Source: Actinophytocola sp036555685
GTDB lineage: Bacteria > Actinomycetota > Actinomycetes > Mycobacteriales > Pseudonocardiaceae
Direction: 5' to 3'
NCBI RefSeq assembly: GCF_036555685.1
Contig: NZ_DATBKY010000264.1
Location: 62,001-126,000, forward strand
DNA length: 64,000 nt
In this document: positions 16,428 to 24,773 of the stretch, in pieces
How the letters are laid out: every line of letters begins with the position of its first letter
How positions within the stretch are numbered: the stretch's first letter is position 1
Made by a program: the position numbers and the translations under genes
Notes under the pieces: generated by a model
Seen by the model: the letters and a program-made list of their open reading frames with translations, nothing else
Told to the model about the DNA's origin: nothing
Databases searched by the model: none

Positions 16428-18463
16428 GCACCACCACCGAAAGTCCGCGGCGCTCCCCGCTGGACGCGCGCCAGCACCACGCGGAGAAGACCGGCCGCAT
16501 CGGCGCCGGCGTCTTCCGCCCGCGACAGCTCGTCGAGTCGCTGCCGGACGCCTTGCGCAAGCTCGACCCGCGCCACCAGATGCGCAACCCCGTCATGTTC
16601 GTGGTGTGGGCAGGGTCGCTGCTGTCGACGGCGTTCGCGATCGGCGACCCCGGGGTCTTCACCATCGGCGTGGCGCTGTGGCTGTGGTTCACCGTCCTGT
16701 TCGCCAACCTCGCCGAGGCGGTCGCCGAGGGCCGGGGCAAGGCGCAGGCGGAGACCCTGCGGCGCACCAAGAAGGAGACGACCGCCCGGCGGCTCGCCGA
16801 GGACGGCACGGAGGAGGCCGTGCCCGGCGTCGAGCTGCGGGTCGGCGACCGCGTGGTCGTCGAGGCCGGCGAGATCATCCCCGGCGACGGCGACGTCGTC
16901 GAGGGCATCGCGACGGTCGACGAGTCGGCGATCACCGGCGAGTCGGCGCCGGTGATCCGCGAGTCGGGCGGGGACTTCTCGGCGGTCACCGGCGGCACCA
17001 CCGTGCTGTCCGACCGGATCGTCGTGCGCATCTCGACGAAGCCCGGCGAGTCCTTCGTGGACCGCATGATCGCCCTCGTGGAGGGCGCGCAACGGCAGAA
17101 GACGCCGAACGAGATCGCGCTGACGATCCTGCTGTCCACGCTGACGATCATCTTCCTGCTCGCGGTCGTGTCCCTGCAGCCGGTCGCCGGCTACTCGGGC
17201 AGCCCGCAGTCGGTGATCGTGCTGACCGCGCTGCTGGTCTGCCTCATCCCGACGACCATCGGCGCGCTGCTGTCGGCCATCGGGATCGCCGGCATGGACC
17301 GGCTCGTGCAGCGCAACGTGCTCGCCACGTCCGGCCGCGCGGTCGAGGCCGCGGGTGACGTGTCGACGCTGCTGCTGGACAAGACCGGCACGATCACCTT
17401 CGGCAACCGCCGGGCGACCGAGCTGATCCCGGTGGGCGGCACGCCGATGCACGAGCTCAGGGAGGTGGCGCGGCTGGCGAGCCTCGCCGACGGCACCCCC
17501 GAGGGTCGCAGCGTGCTCGAGCTGGCCGGCGGGCCGGTGGCGCTGACCGAGCCGGCCGAGTACGTCCCCTTCACCGCACAGACCCGGATGAGCGGGATCG
17601 ACATCGGTGGCCGGAGGATTCGCAAGGGTGCCGCGAGCGTCTTTCCCGCGACCGCGGAGACCGAACGGATCGTCGACGAGATCAGCGCGGCGGGCGGCAC
17701 CCCGCTCGTCGTGGCCGAGAACGACACGGTACTCGGCGTGATCCGGCTGTCCGATGTGGTCAAACCAGCCATGCGGGAACGGTTCGCACAGCTGCGCGGG
17801 ATGGGCATCCGCACGGTCATGATCACCGGCGACAACCCGCTGACCGCCCGGGCGATCGCGACGGAGTCCGGTGTGGACGACTACCTCGCGGAGGCCAGGC
17901 CCGAGGACAAGATGGCCCTCATCCGCGCCGAACAGGAGGGCGGCCGGCTCGTCGCGATGACCGGCGACGGCACCAACGACGCACCGGCGCTGGCCCTGTC
18001 CGACGTCGGCGTCGCGATGAACAGCGGGACCATGGCGGCCAAGGAGGCCGGCAACATGGTCGACCTCGACTCCGACCCGACTAAGCTCATCGAGATCGTC
18101 GAGATCGGCAAGCAGCTGCTGATCACCCGCGGCGCGCTCACGACGTTCAGCGTGGCCAACGACCTGGCGAAGTACTTCGCGATCCTGCCGGCCATGTTCG
18201 CGGGGATCTATCCGCAGCTGGACAGGCTGAACATCATGCGCCTGCACTCGCCGAGCTCGGCGATCCTGTCCGCGGTGATCTTCAACGCGCTGATCATCAT
18301 CGCGCTGATCCCGCTCGCGCTGCGCGGCGTGCGGTACCGGCCGTCGAGCGCGTCGTCGCTGCTGCGGCGCAACCTGCTGATCTACGGCGCCGGCGGCATC
18401 GTCACGCCGTTCGTCGGCATCTGGCTCGTCGACCTGCTGGTCCGACTCGTCCCGGGAATGTGA
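16424..18463 (+). CDS. kdpB: KdpB, P-type ATPase subunit of the Kdp potassium pump
   Basis: 679 residues from GTG 16424, which overlaps the kdpA stop. The P-type ATPase signatures are intact: TGES (171-174; the Ser corresponds to the inhibitory phosphorylation site known in E. coli KdpB), DKTGTIT with phosphorylated D319, MITGDNPLTA and TGDGTNDAPAL. About seven membrane helices are visible. It hydrolyses ATP to drive K+ through KdpA at low external potassium. It lies between kdpA and kdpC, 4 bases before the latter. Nothing is truncated. Confidence 0.97.
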   Translation: MSTTTESPRRSPLDARQHHAEKTGRIGAGVFRPRQLVESLPDALRKLDPRHQMRNPVMFVVWAGSLLSTAFAIGDPGVFTIGVALWLWFTVLFANLAEAVAEGRGKAQAETLRRTKKETTARRLAEDGTEEAVPGVELRVGDRVVVEAGEIIPGDGDVVEGIATVDESAITGESAPVIRESGGDFSAVTGGTTVLSDRIVVRISTKPGESFVDRMIALVEGAQRQKTPNEIALTILLSTLTIIFLLAVVSLQPVAGYSGSPQSVIVLTALLVCLIPTTIGALLSAIGIAGMDRLVQRNVLATSGRAVEAAGDVSTLLLDKTGTITFGNRRATELIPVGGTPMHELREVARLASLADGTPEGRSVLELAGGPVALTEPAEYVPFTAQTRMSGIDIGGRRIRKGAASVFPATAETERIVDEISAAGGTPLVVAENDTVLGVIRLSDVVKPAMRERFAQLRGMGIRTVMITGDNPLTARAIATESGVDDYLAEARPEDKMALIRAEQEGGRLVAMTGDGTNDAPALALSDVGVAMNSGTMAAKEAGNMVDLDSDPTKLIEIVEIGKQLLITRGALTTFSVANDLAKYFAILPAMFAGIYPQLDRLNIMRLHSPSSAILSAVIFNALIIIALIPLALRGVRYRPSSASSLLRRNLLIYGAGGIVTPFVGIWLVDLLVRLVPGM

Positions 18464-18467
18464 CGCC

Positions 18468-19106
18468 ATGAACTCGCTCGTGAAGCAGACCCTTGCCGGA
18501 CTGCGGGTGCTGATCGCGCTCACGATCCTGCTCGGGGTCCTCTACCCGCTCGGGGTGTGGGTCGTGAGCCGCATACCGGGACTCGAGGCCAACGCCGAGG
18601 GCTCGATCGTCACCGTCGACGGCAAGGCGGTCGGCTCGGACCTGATCGGCATCGACCCGGTCGCCGGCCACCCCAACGGGGACCCGAACCACGACCCGTG
18701 GTTCCACACCCGCCCGTCCGCGGACGCCGACGGCGACGGCTCGCCCGACGTGCTCGGCCCGGCCGACCCGTCGATCTCGGGCGCGTCCAACAAGGGTGCG
18801 TTCAACTCCGACCTCATCGCGACGATCAAGGAACGCAAGGAGATCATCGCCAAGCGCGAGGGCGTACCCGAGTCGCGGGTGCCACCCGACGCGGTCACCG
18901 CGTCCGGGTCCGGCCTGGACCCCGACATCAGCGTGGCCTACGCCGAACTGCAGGCGCCGCGGGTGGCGCGGGTCAACGGGCTGTCCGAGGCGGCGGTCCG
19001 CGAGCTGGTCGAGGAGAACACCGTCGGCCGCGACCTCGGCGTGCTCGGCGATCCCGGGGTCGACGTGCTCACGCTGAACCTGGCGGTCCAGGCGGCGAAG
19101 CGGTGA
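18468..19106 (+). CDS. kdpC: KdpC, accessory subunit of the Kdp potassium ATPase
   Basis: 212 residues. One N-terminal membrane helix (LAGLRVLIALTILLGVLYPLGVW) anchors an extracytoplasmic domain with the family blocks FHTRPSA, SGLDPDISVAYAELQAPRVA and GDPGVDVLTLNLAV. KdpC helps assembly and nucleotide affinity of the KdpFABC pump. It ends the operon. The usual kdpD/kdpE sensor pair does not follow, and the next gene is an unrelated DUF1707 protein with its own promoter. Confidence 0.96.
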   Translation: MNSLVKQTLAGLRVLIALTILLGVLYPLGVWVVSRIPGLEANAEGSIVTVDGKAVGSDLIGIDPVAGHPNGDPNHDPWFHTRPSADADGDGSPDVLGPADPSISGASNKGAFNSDLIATIKERKEIIAKREGVPESRVPPDAVTASGSGLDPDISVAYAELQAPRVARVNGLSEAAVRELVEENTVGRDLGVLGDPGVDVLTLNLAVQAAKR

Positions 19107-19184
19107 CCCGGTCGCTCCGGCATCGGCAAGGGTGGGCGGCTGCGAACGACACGCGGACCGGGCGGAACCAGCCCCTTCCCGCCA

Positions 19185-19190
19185 TACAAT
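19185..19190 (+). promoter_or_regulatory. -10 element TACAAT of a probable leaderless promoter
   Basis: TACAAT is one base from TATAAT and lies 6 bases before ATG 19197, where no ribosome site exists. This is the arrangement of leaderless actinobacterial genes, whose transcript begins at the start codon. No good -35 match is seen 17 bases upstream. Confidence 0.5.
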
Positions 19191-19196
19191 TCGCTC

Positions 19197-19676
19197 ATGG
19201 CGAAGGCGAGTGACGCCGACGTCCGGATCAGCAACGCCGAGCGGGACGAGGCGGTCGAGACCCTCGGCGTGCACCTGTCCACCGGCCGGCTCGAGCTGGC
19301 GGAGTTCGAGGAGCGCAGCGGCCGGGCCGCGGCCGCGCGCACCCGTGGCGAGCTCGAGGCGTTGTTCACCGACCTCCCCGCGCCGCACCCGGACCTCAGC
19401 TCGGCGACCCCGCCCGCGCCGCTCATCCAGAAGGCCGGCCAGCTCGTCACCGACCCGGCCGGCAAGCGGAAGTCGAAGGAGCTGGTGGAGACCCCGGCCA
19501 GCAAGGGGCTCGAGGCGGTCGCCGGGCTCGCGTTCGTCTTCGGCATCCCGGGCGCGATCCTGCTGACGATCTTCGCCGGCGCGTGGTGGGTGTTCATCCC
19601 GGTCGCCTTCGTGATCATGGTCGCCGGCGGCGCGGCCGACGCGGCGAAGAAGAAGGCGACCCCGGGCGCGAGCTAG
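19197..19676 (+). CDS. DUF1707-domain membrane protein
   Basis: 159 residues. The first 55 form a DUF1707 domain (VRISNAERDEAVETLGVHLSTGRLEL, EFEERSGRAAAARTRGELEALFTDLP), a short helical module found at the N-terminus of many actinobacterial membrane proteins and of unknown biochemical role. A polar linker leads to two adjacent hydrophobic stretches (GLAFVFGIPGAILLTIFAGAWW and FIPVAFVIMVAGG) and a Lys-rich end. It appears to be transcribed alone from a leaderless promoter. Its TAG shares the CTAG at 19673-19676 with the stop of the convergent lipoprotein gene. Confidence 0.8.
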   Translation: MAKASDADVRISNAERDEAVETLGVHLSTGRLELAEFEERSGRAAAARTRGELEALFTDLPAPHPDLSSATPPAPLIQKAGQLVTDPAGKRKSKELVETPASKGLEAVAGLAFVFGIPGAILLTIFAGAWWVFIPVAFVIMVAGGAADAAKKKATPGAS

Positions 19677-20083
19677 GAGCCGGACTTCCGGATCTCCCCG
19701 CCCAGCTCCTTCTGCAGCTCGCGCAGGTACTCCTCGGACCGCCCGGACAGCACCCAGCGGTCGCCCGCCAGGTAGGTGCCGCCGTACGCCGTCGCGTACT
19801 CCAGCCAGTCCTCCTCGCCGGCTAGCTTGTCGAACTGCAGGAACACGAAGTTGTCGCCGCCCGAGGTGCACGAGGCCTGGCGCAAGTCCTTCGCCTTGCC
19901 CGCGAGCTCCGGCTTGCAGCCGACCGCGGCCGCGAGCTCCTCGACCGTGTACGTCCTGCTCGACGCGGCCGGCGTGTCGCTCCTCGGTGCGGATGCCGGC
20001 TCGGCGTCGCCGCCCGAGCCGCAGCCGGCGAGCACGAGCGCGGCCGCGGCCACGAGCGTCGCCACTCGGTGGGTGGATCTCAC
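19673..20083 (-). CDS. Small lipoprotein of unknown function
   Basis: 136 residues. The signal sequence VATLVAAAALVLAGC gives a lipobox with Cys21. A Ser/Ala/Pro-rich linker follows, then a compact domain of about 90 residues (YTVEELAAAVGCKPELAG, GDNFVFLQFDKLAGEEDWLEYA, YLAGDRWVLSGRSEEYLRELQKELGG) with two Cys that could form a disulfide outside the membrane. No family is recognised. It is divergent from the E1 dehydrogenase gene with 58 bases between starts and convergent with the DUF1707 gene through a shared CTAG. Confidence 0.75.
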   Translation of the reverse strand: MRSTHRVATLVAAAALVLAGCGSGGDAEPASAPRSDTPAASSRTYTVEELAAAVGCKPELAGKAKDLRQASCTSGGDNFVFLQFDKLAGEEDWLEYATAYGGTYLAGDRWVLSGRSEEYLRELQKELGGEIRKSGS

Positions 20084-20141
20084 GTCCTCCTATACGAGAC
20101 CCGCGGGGGACCGCGTTCACCTGGGCGTACCGTCATCCGCG

Positions 20142-22358
20142 ATGGCACAACGGGACCCGGTCGACGAGGCGTTCATCGCCGCCGTCCGCTCGCTCGCGCC
20201 CTCGCGGGTGGACGCCCGCATCACCGCCGCGCAGAGCACGGAGCTGTTCGACGCGCAGGCCGCGAGCCGGCACCTCGACCTCGCCGCGCGGTGGCTGCGG
20301 GCCCAGGGCGAAGGCTTCTACACGATCGGCTCGGCCGGGCACGAGAGCAACGCCGCCGTCGCGATGGCGCTGCGGCCCACCGACCCGGCACTGCTGCACT
20401 ACCGCTCCGGCGGGTTCTACGTGGCGCGGGCCCGGCAGGTCGCCGGCCACGACCCGATCCGCGACGTCCTGCTCGGCCTCGTCGGCTCGGTAGAGGAGCC
20501 GATCGCCGGCGGGCGGCACAAGGTGTTCGGCCACCCCGAGCTCGCGATCATCCCGCAGACCTCGACGGTCGGCAGTCACGTGCCGCGCGCGGTGGGCGTG
20601 GCGTTCGCGTCGGACCGGGCGCGCACCTTGGGCGTGCTCGCGCCGTGGCCGCAGGACGCGGTCGTCGTGTGCAGCTTCGGCGACGCCTCGGCCAACCACT
20701 CCACGGTCGTCGGCGCGGTCAACTCCGCCTCCTGGTCGGCCTACCAGGGCGTGCCGCTGCCGCTGCTGCTCGTGTGCGAGGACAACGGGCTCGGCATCAG
20801 CGTGCCCACCCCGCCCGGCTGGATCGCCCGCACCTACGGCGACCGGCCGGACCTGCGGTACGTCCGGGCCGACGGCAGCGACCCGGCCGAGGTGTTCGCC
20901 GCCGCCGGGGACGCCGCGGCCTGGGTGCGCCGGCACCGCCGGCCCGCGTTCCTGCACCTGACCACGGTCCGCTTGATGGGCCACGCCGGCTCGGACGTGG
21001 AGACCGCGTACCGCTCGCCGGCCCAGATCGCGGCCGGCTACCGGCGCGATCCGCTGCTCGGCACGGCGCGGCTGCTCGTCGGGGCGGGCGTGTGGACCCC
21101 CGGCGAGGTGCTCGACCGGTACGAGGCGATCCGCGAGCAGGTGCGGCAGGAAGCGGAGAAGGCCCGCACGCGCCCGCGGCTCGCCACGGCTACCCAGGTG
21201 ATGCGGCCGCTCGCGCCGCACCGGCCGGATGCGGTGGCCGAGGCGGCGGCCCGCGCCGGCGAGGCGCGTGCGGGGATGTTCGGCGGGAATCTGCCGGAGG
21301 ACGAGCCGCCGTTGACGCTCGCGCAGTCGATCAACCGCACGCTGCTCGACGCCGGGGCCCGCCACCCCGGCCTGCTCGTGTTCGGCGAGGACGTGGCGCG
21401 CAAGGGCGGCGTGTACGGCGTGACCCGCGGGCTGCGCAAGCGGCTCGGCGCACGACGGGTGTTCGACACGCTGCTGGACGAGCAGGCCATCCTCGGGCTC
21501 GCACTCGGCACGGGCCTGTCCGGGCTCCTGCCGGTCCCGGAGATCCAGTACCTGGCCTACCTGCACAACGCCGCGGACCAAATCCGCGGGGAGGCGGCGA
21601 CGCTGTCGTTCTTCTCGCAGGGCCGGTTCCACAACCCGATGGTCGTGCGCATCGCCGGCTACGCGTACCAGAAGGGCTTCGGCGGGCACTTCCACAACGA
21701 CAACGCGGTCGGCGCGTTGCGCGACATCCCCGGGCTGGTCGTCGCGACCCCGGCGCGGCCGGACGACGCGCCCGCCATGCTGCGCACGTGCCTCGCCGCC
21801 GCGGCGGCCGACGGGCGGGTGTGCGTGTTCCTCGAGCCGATCGCGCTCTACCACACCCGGGACCTGCACGAGCCCGGCGACGAGCGGTGGCTCGCCCGGT
21901 ACGCGCCGCCGGACCGGTGGGCCGCGGAACACGTCCCGATCGGGCGCGCGCGGACGCACGGCGACGGCACGGACCTGACGATCCTGACGTTCGGCAACGG
22001 GCTGCACCTGTCGTTGCGCACGGTCGCGCGGCTCGCCGCGGCGGGCGTGCACGCCCGCGTGGTCGACCTGCGCTGGCTCGCGCCGCTGCCGGTGGCGGAC
22101 ATCGTCCGCGAGGCCGAGGCCACCGGGCGGGTGCTCGTCGTCGACGAGACCCGGCGCACCGGCGGCGTCTCCGAGGGTGTCCTCGCCGCGCTCGCCGACC
22201 ACGGGTTCACCGGCGCGGTCGCCCGCGTGACGAGCGCGGACAGCTTCGTCCCGCTCGGCGACGCGGCCGGCCTCGTCCTCGTCGACGAGGAGGCGATCGA
22301 GGACGCGGCCTGGCGGGTCGTGGGTTCGGTGCGCCGGTCCGGCCACGAGCGTGGCTAG
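20142..22358 (+). CDS. Fused alpha/beta 2-oxoacid dehydrogenase E1 (branched-chain type)
   Basis: 738 residues joining the usually separate E1 subunits. The alpha-like half (about 1-365) has the thiamine-diphosphate region FGDASANHSTVVGAVN and CEDNGLGISVPTPPGW; the beta-like half (about 385-738) has VFGEDVARKGGVYGVTRGL, DTLLDEQAILGLALG and RIAGYAYQKGFGGHFHND. Such fusions decarboxylate branched-chain 2-oxoacids and transfer the acyl group to a lipoyl E2. No E2 or E3 gene is adjacent, so partners must be encoded elsewhere. ATG 20142 has no ribosome site; TACCGT lies 8 bases upstream, so it may be leaderless. Its TAG shares CTAG with the convergent enolase-family gene. Confidence 0.88.
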   Translation: MAQRDPVDEAFIAAVRSLAPSRVDARITAAQSTELFDAQAASRHLDLAARWLRAQGEGFYTIGSAGHESNAAVAMALRPTDPALLHYRSGGFYVARARQVAGHDPIRDVLLGLVGSVEEPIAGGRHKVFGHPELAIIPQTSTVGSHVPRAVGVAFASDRARTLGVLAPWPQDAVVVCSFGDASANHSTVVGAVNSASWSAYQGVPLPLLLVCEDNGLGISVPTPPGWIARTYGDRPDLRYVRADGSDPAEVFAAAGDAAAWVRRHRRPAFLHLTTVRLMGHAGSDVETAYRSPAQIAAGYRRDPLLGTARLLVGAGVWTPGEVLDRYEAIREQVRQEAEKARTRPRLATATQVMRPLAPHRPDAVAEAAARAGEARAGMFGGNLPEDEPPLTLAQSINRTLLDAGARHPGLLVFGEDVARKGGVYGVTRGLRKRLGARRVFDTLLDEQAILGLALGTGLSGLLPVPEIQYLAYLHNAADQIRGEAATLSFFSQGRFHNPMVVRIAGYAYQKGFGGHFHNDNAVGALRDIPGLVVATPARPDDAPAMLRTCLAAAAADGRVCVFLEPIALYHTRDLHEPGDERWLARYAPPDRWAAEHVPIGRARTHGDGTDLTILTFGNGLHLSLRTVARLAAAGVHARVVDLRWLAPLPVADIVREAEATGRVLVVDETRRTGGVSEGVLAALADHGFTGAVARVTSADSFVPLGDAAGLVLVDEEAIEDAAWRVVGSVRRSGHERG

Positions 22359-23539
22359 CGTTTCGGCAGCGCGGGTGCCCGGGTGAGCACGTCCTCGTCG
22401 TGGAAGGCGAAGCTCGCCCCGTCGGTGCGGTACAGCTCCGCGTACCTCGCGACCTTGTCCGGATCCAGCCGGACGCCGAGCCCCGGCCCGTCGGGAGCGG
22501 ACAGCGTGCCGTCCACATAGGATGCGAGCGTTCCGGTGAAGCCGGCGGTGACGTCGTCCGCGAGCAGCGCGCCGTAGGCCTGGTTGGCGTAGCGGAAGTT
22601 CGGGGTCGCGGTGAGGGCGTGCAGCGCTGCGGCGAGCGCGACGCCGAGCTCACCGAGGCTGTGCTTGACCACCGGCAGCCCGGCCGCCTCGCACAGGCCG
22701 GCGGAGCGCTTGAGGTTCAGCAGGCCGCCGTCCATCTGGTTGTCCACCGACAGCACGTCCGCGGCGCCCGCCCGGATCACCGCGAGCTGGTCGTACCGGG
22801 TCCAGCTCGCCTCGTTGGCGAGCAGGGGAGTACCGATCCGGCCGCGGACGTACGCCATCCCGGCGAGGTCCCGCCCGGACACCGGCTGCTCGACCAGCTC
22901 GAGCCCGAACCGTTCCAGCTCGGCGATCAGCCGCACGGCCGCGCCCGGCGACCACGCCTCGTTCGCGTCCACCCGCAACGCCATGTCCGGCCCGGCGCCG
23001 TCGCGCAACGCGGCCACCCGCTCGACGTCCTCCCACGGATCGTCGGCGCCGACCTTCAGGTAGCACGTGGCGAACCCGGCCGCCGCGGCACGCTTCGCCT
23101 CCGCCGCGACCTCCGCCGGTTCCCGGCGTGCCACGTAGTAGAAGAACTCGACCCGGTCGTGGAACCGGCCGCCGAGCAGGTTCACCAGCGGCTGGCCGCA
23201 CGCCTTGCCGACGAGGTCCCAGCACGCCATCTCCACGGCCGCGATCGCGGGGCTGGTGGCGCGCACGTGGTGCCACGTGCCGACGAGCTCGATCCGCCGG
23301 ACCAGCCGCTCGATCTCGAACGGGTCCGCCCCGACGACAAGTGGCCGCAGGCTCTCGACGACCGCGAGCACGATGCCGGCCGACGGGTAGGCAGCGGCCT
23401 CGCCGATCCCGGTGAGACCCTCGTCGGTCTCCAGCTCCAGCAGCACGCTGACCTGCCCGCGCCGCCGGCCGAACGCCCAGATCTCGTCGGCCAGGTACGG
23501 CACCGCGACGGGCGTGGCCCGCAGCCCGGTGATGCGCAT
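22355..23539 (-). CDS. Enolase-superfamily (mandelate racemase/muconate cycloisomerase) enzyme
   Basis: 394 residues with the two-domain enolase-superfamily layout: N-terminal capping domain and a barrel with metal-ligand segments RVDANEAW, LVEQPV and LLANEASW. The usual KxK pair is YLK, so one lysine is missing while the second, normally the acid/base, remains. VKHSLGELG may supply a His near the C-terminal end, as in the mandelate racemase group. The reaction is likely abstraction of a proton alpha to a carboxylate, with cycloisomerase, racemase or dehydratase outcome; the substrate cannot be read. It starts 10 bases after the M24-family gene, so the two form an operon that the divergent LysR regulator probably controls. 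Confidence 0.85.
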   Translation of the reverse strand: MRITGLRATPVAVPYLADEIWAFGRRRGQVSVLLELETDEGLTGIGEAAAYPSAGIVLAVVESLRPLVVGADPFEIERLVRRIELVGTWHHVRATSPAIAAVEMACWDLVGKACGQPLVNLLGGRFHDRVEFFYYVARREPAEVAAEAKRAAAAGFATCYLKVGADDPWEDVERVAALRDGAGPDMALRVDANEAWSPGAAVRLIAELERFGLELVEQPVSGRDLAGMAYVRGRIGTPLLANEASWTRYDQLAVIRAGAADVLSVDNQMDGGLLNLKRSAGLCEAAGLPVVKHSLGELGVALAAALHALTATPNFRYANQAYGALLADDVTAGFTGTLASYVDGTLSAPDGPGLGVRLDPDKVARYAELYRTDGASFAFHDEDVLTRAPALPKR

Positions 23540-23549
23540 GTCGCTCCTC

Positions 23550-24701
23550 TCAGGACAGCTCGATGAGCTCGCGCGTGGTCGTGGTGAGCAGCTCCGCGCC
23601 GGTGGGTGTGACGAGCGCGGTGTCGGACACGACGTGCCCCGCCGGCTCGGTCACCCAGGACATCAGGTGGAACGTCATCCCGGCGGCGACCTCGACCTCG
23701 CCGTCCGCGCGGATGCCGAGCACCTGCCCGCCACCGACCCAGCTCGGCGGGAAGCCGATGCCCACGAGGTAGCCGCAGTGATGGCGCGAGGGCCACGACC
23801 CGGCCGCGTCGCCCGCCACCCCACGCCGCCACGCGGCGTACACCTCGCCCGTGGTCGCGCCCGGCCGCAGTGCCGCCAGCGCCGCCCCGAGCCCGGCGTT
23901 GGCCGCCGCGTGCGCGGCGACCGCCGCGGCCGTGGCGGGTCCGATGTGGACGGTTCGGCTGAGCGGGGCGTGGTAGCGGCGCACGCAGCCGGACAGCTCC
24001 AGGAAGAGCCCGTCGGATACCACGCGGTCGCCCCACGACACGTGCTCCTGGTCCAACATCCACAGTGGACGGATCAGCGGTGCGAACCCGGGCTGCTGGC
24101 CACCGGCCGCGAACATCGCCTGGTGCACGGCCGCGGCCACGGTCCGCTCCGGCACGCCCGGCCGTGCGGCGGCGATGCCCGCGGCCATCGCCGCGTCGGA
24201 CACCGCCGCCGCACGCCGCACCTCCCCGACCTCGTCCGGGGTCTTCACCGCGCGGATCCCGGCGAGCACGCCGGTGCCGTCCAGCCAGCGCCGCCCGGCG
24301 AGCGCGCCGGCCAGGCCGGCGCGGACGGCCGGCGGGAAGAACATCGCCTCCTCCTCGACGGCGACGAGCCCGCCCGGCCCGGCCAGCTCGGCGAGCACCG
24401 CGGCGACCGCCGCAGCCGGGTCCGCGCCGTCGGCGAACGTCACGTGCCGGCAGCCGGGCAGCTGCGCGCGCACGGTCGGGCGCTCCATCTCGCGGGTCAC
24501 CACGACCGGCGCGCCCGGCGCGGCCGGGACCAGCACCGCGGTGAACGCGAAGTAGCCGAGATGGTCGAGCCCGGTCAGGTAGTAGACGTTCTCCGGACTC
24601 ACCGCGGCGAAGGCCTGCACGCCGGCGTCGGCCATCCAGGTACGCAGCACGGCGATCCGGCGGTCGTGCTCGCGGGCCGGTGCGGCGACGGGAAGGCTCA
24701 T
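23550..24701 (-). CDS. M24-family protein of the creatinase/ectoine-hydrolase type
   Basis: 383 residues with an N-terminal creatinase-like domain and a C-terminal pita-bread fold. The usual first metal-binding block of aminopeptidases (DAGAEYxGYxSDITRTF style) reads LFLELSGCVRRYHAPLSRTV, so both Asp ligands appear replaced. GYLVGIGFPPSW resembles the creatinase and DoeA-like branch of M24, whose members hydrolyse small C-N bonds, rather than true prolidases. It is therefore more likely a small-molecule amidohydrolase than a peptidase. It precedes the enolase-family gene by 10 bases and diverges from a LysR gene. Substrate unknown; a modified amino acid or ectoine-like compound fits the family. 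Confidence 0.75.
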   Translation of the reverse strand: MSLPVAAPAREHDRRIAVLRTWMADAGVQAFAAVSPENVYYLTGLDHLGYFAFTAVLVPAAPGAPVVVTREMERPTVRAQLPGCRHVTFADGADPAAAVAAVLAELAGPGGLVAVEEEAMFFPPAVRAGLAGALAGRRWLDGTGVLAGIRAVKTPDEVGEVRRAAAVSDAAMAAGIAAARPGVPERTVAAAVHQAMFAAGGQQPGFAPLIRPLWMLDQEHVSWGDRVVSDGLFLELSGCVRRYHAPLSRTVHIGPATAAAVAAHAAANAGLGAALAALRPGATTGEVYAAWRRGVAGDAAGSWPSRHHCGYLVGIGFPPSWVGGGQVLGIRADGEVEVAAGMTFHLMSWVTEPAGHVVSDTALVTPTGAELLTTTTRELIELS

Positions 24702-24737
24702 GCCGGTCAGCGTGCGCCCGGCCGCGCCACAGATCCA

Positions 24738-24766
24738 GTGACGATTTCTGGCGGTCGTCGTAAGTT
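24738..24766 (+). promoter_or_regulatory. LysR promoter with overlapping inverted repeat GACGA-N10-TCGTC
   Basis: GACGA (24740-24744) and TCGTC (24755-24759) are inverted arms in the 72-base divergent region. GTGACG (24738-24743), 17 bases, then TAAGTT (24761-24766) would make a -35/-10 pair for the LysR gene, 7 bases before its ATG. The palindrome fills the spacer, as in autoregulated LysR systems that also act on the divergent operon. Confidence 0.45.
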
Positions 24767-24773
24767 CGGCTAC

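Noticed and set aside
23550..24701. Xaa-Pro aminopeptidase (PepQ/PepP)
   Set aside because: The Asp metal ligands of the family appear substituted and the sequence resembles the creatinase/ectoine-hydrolase branch.
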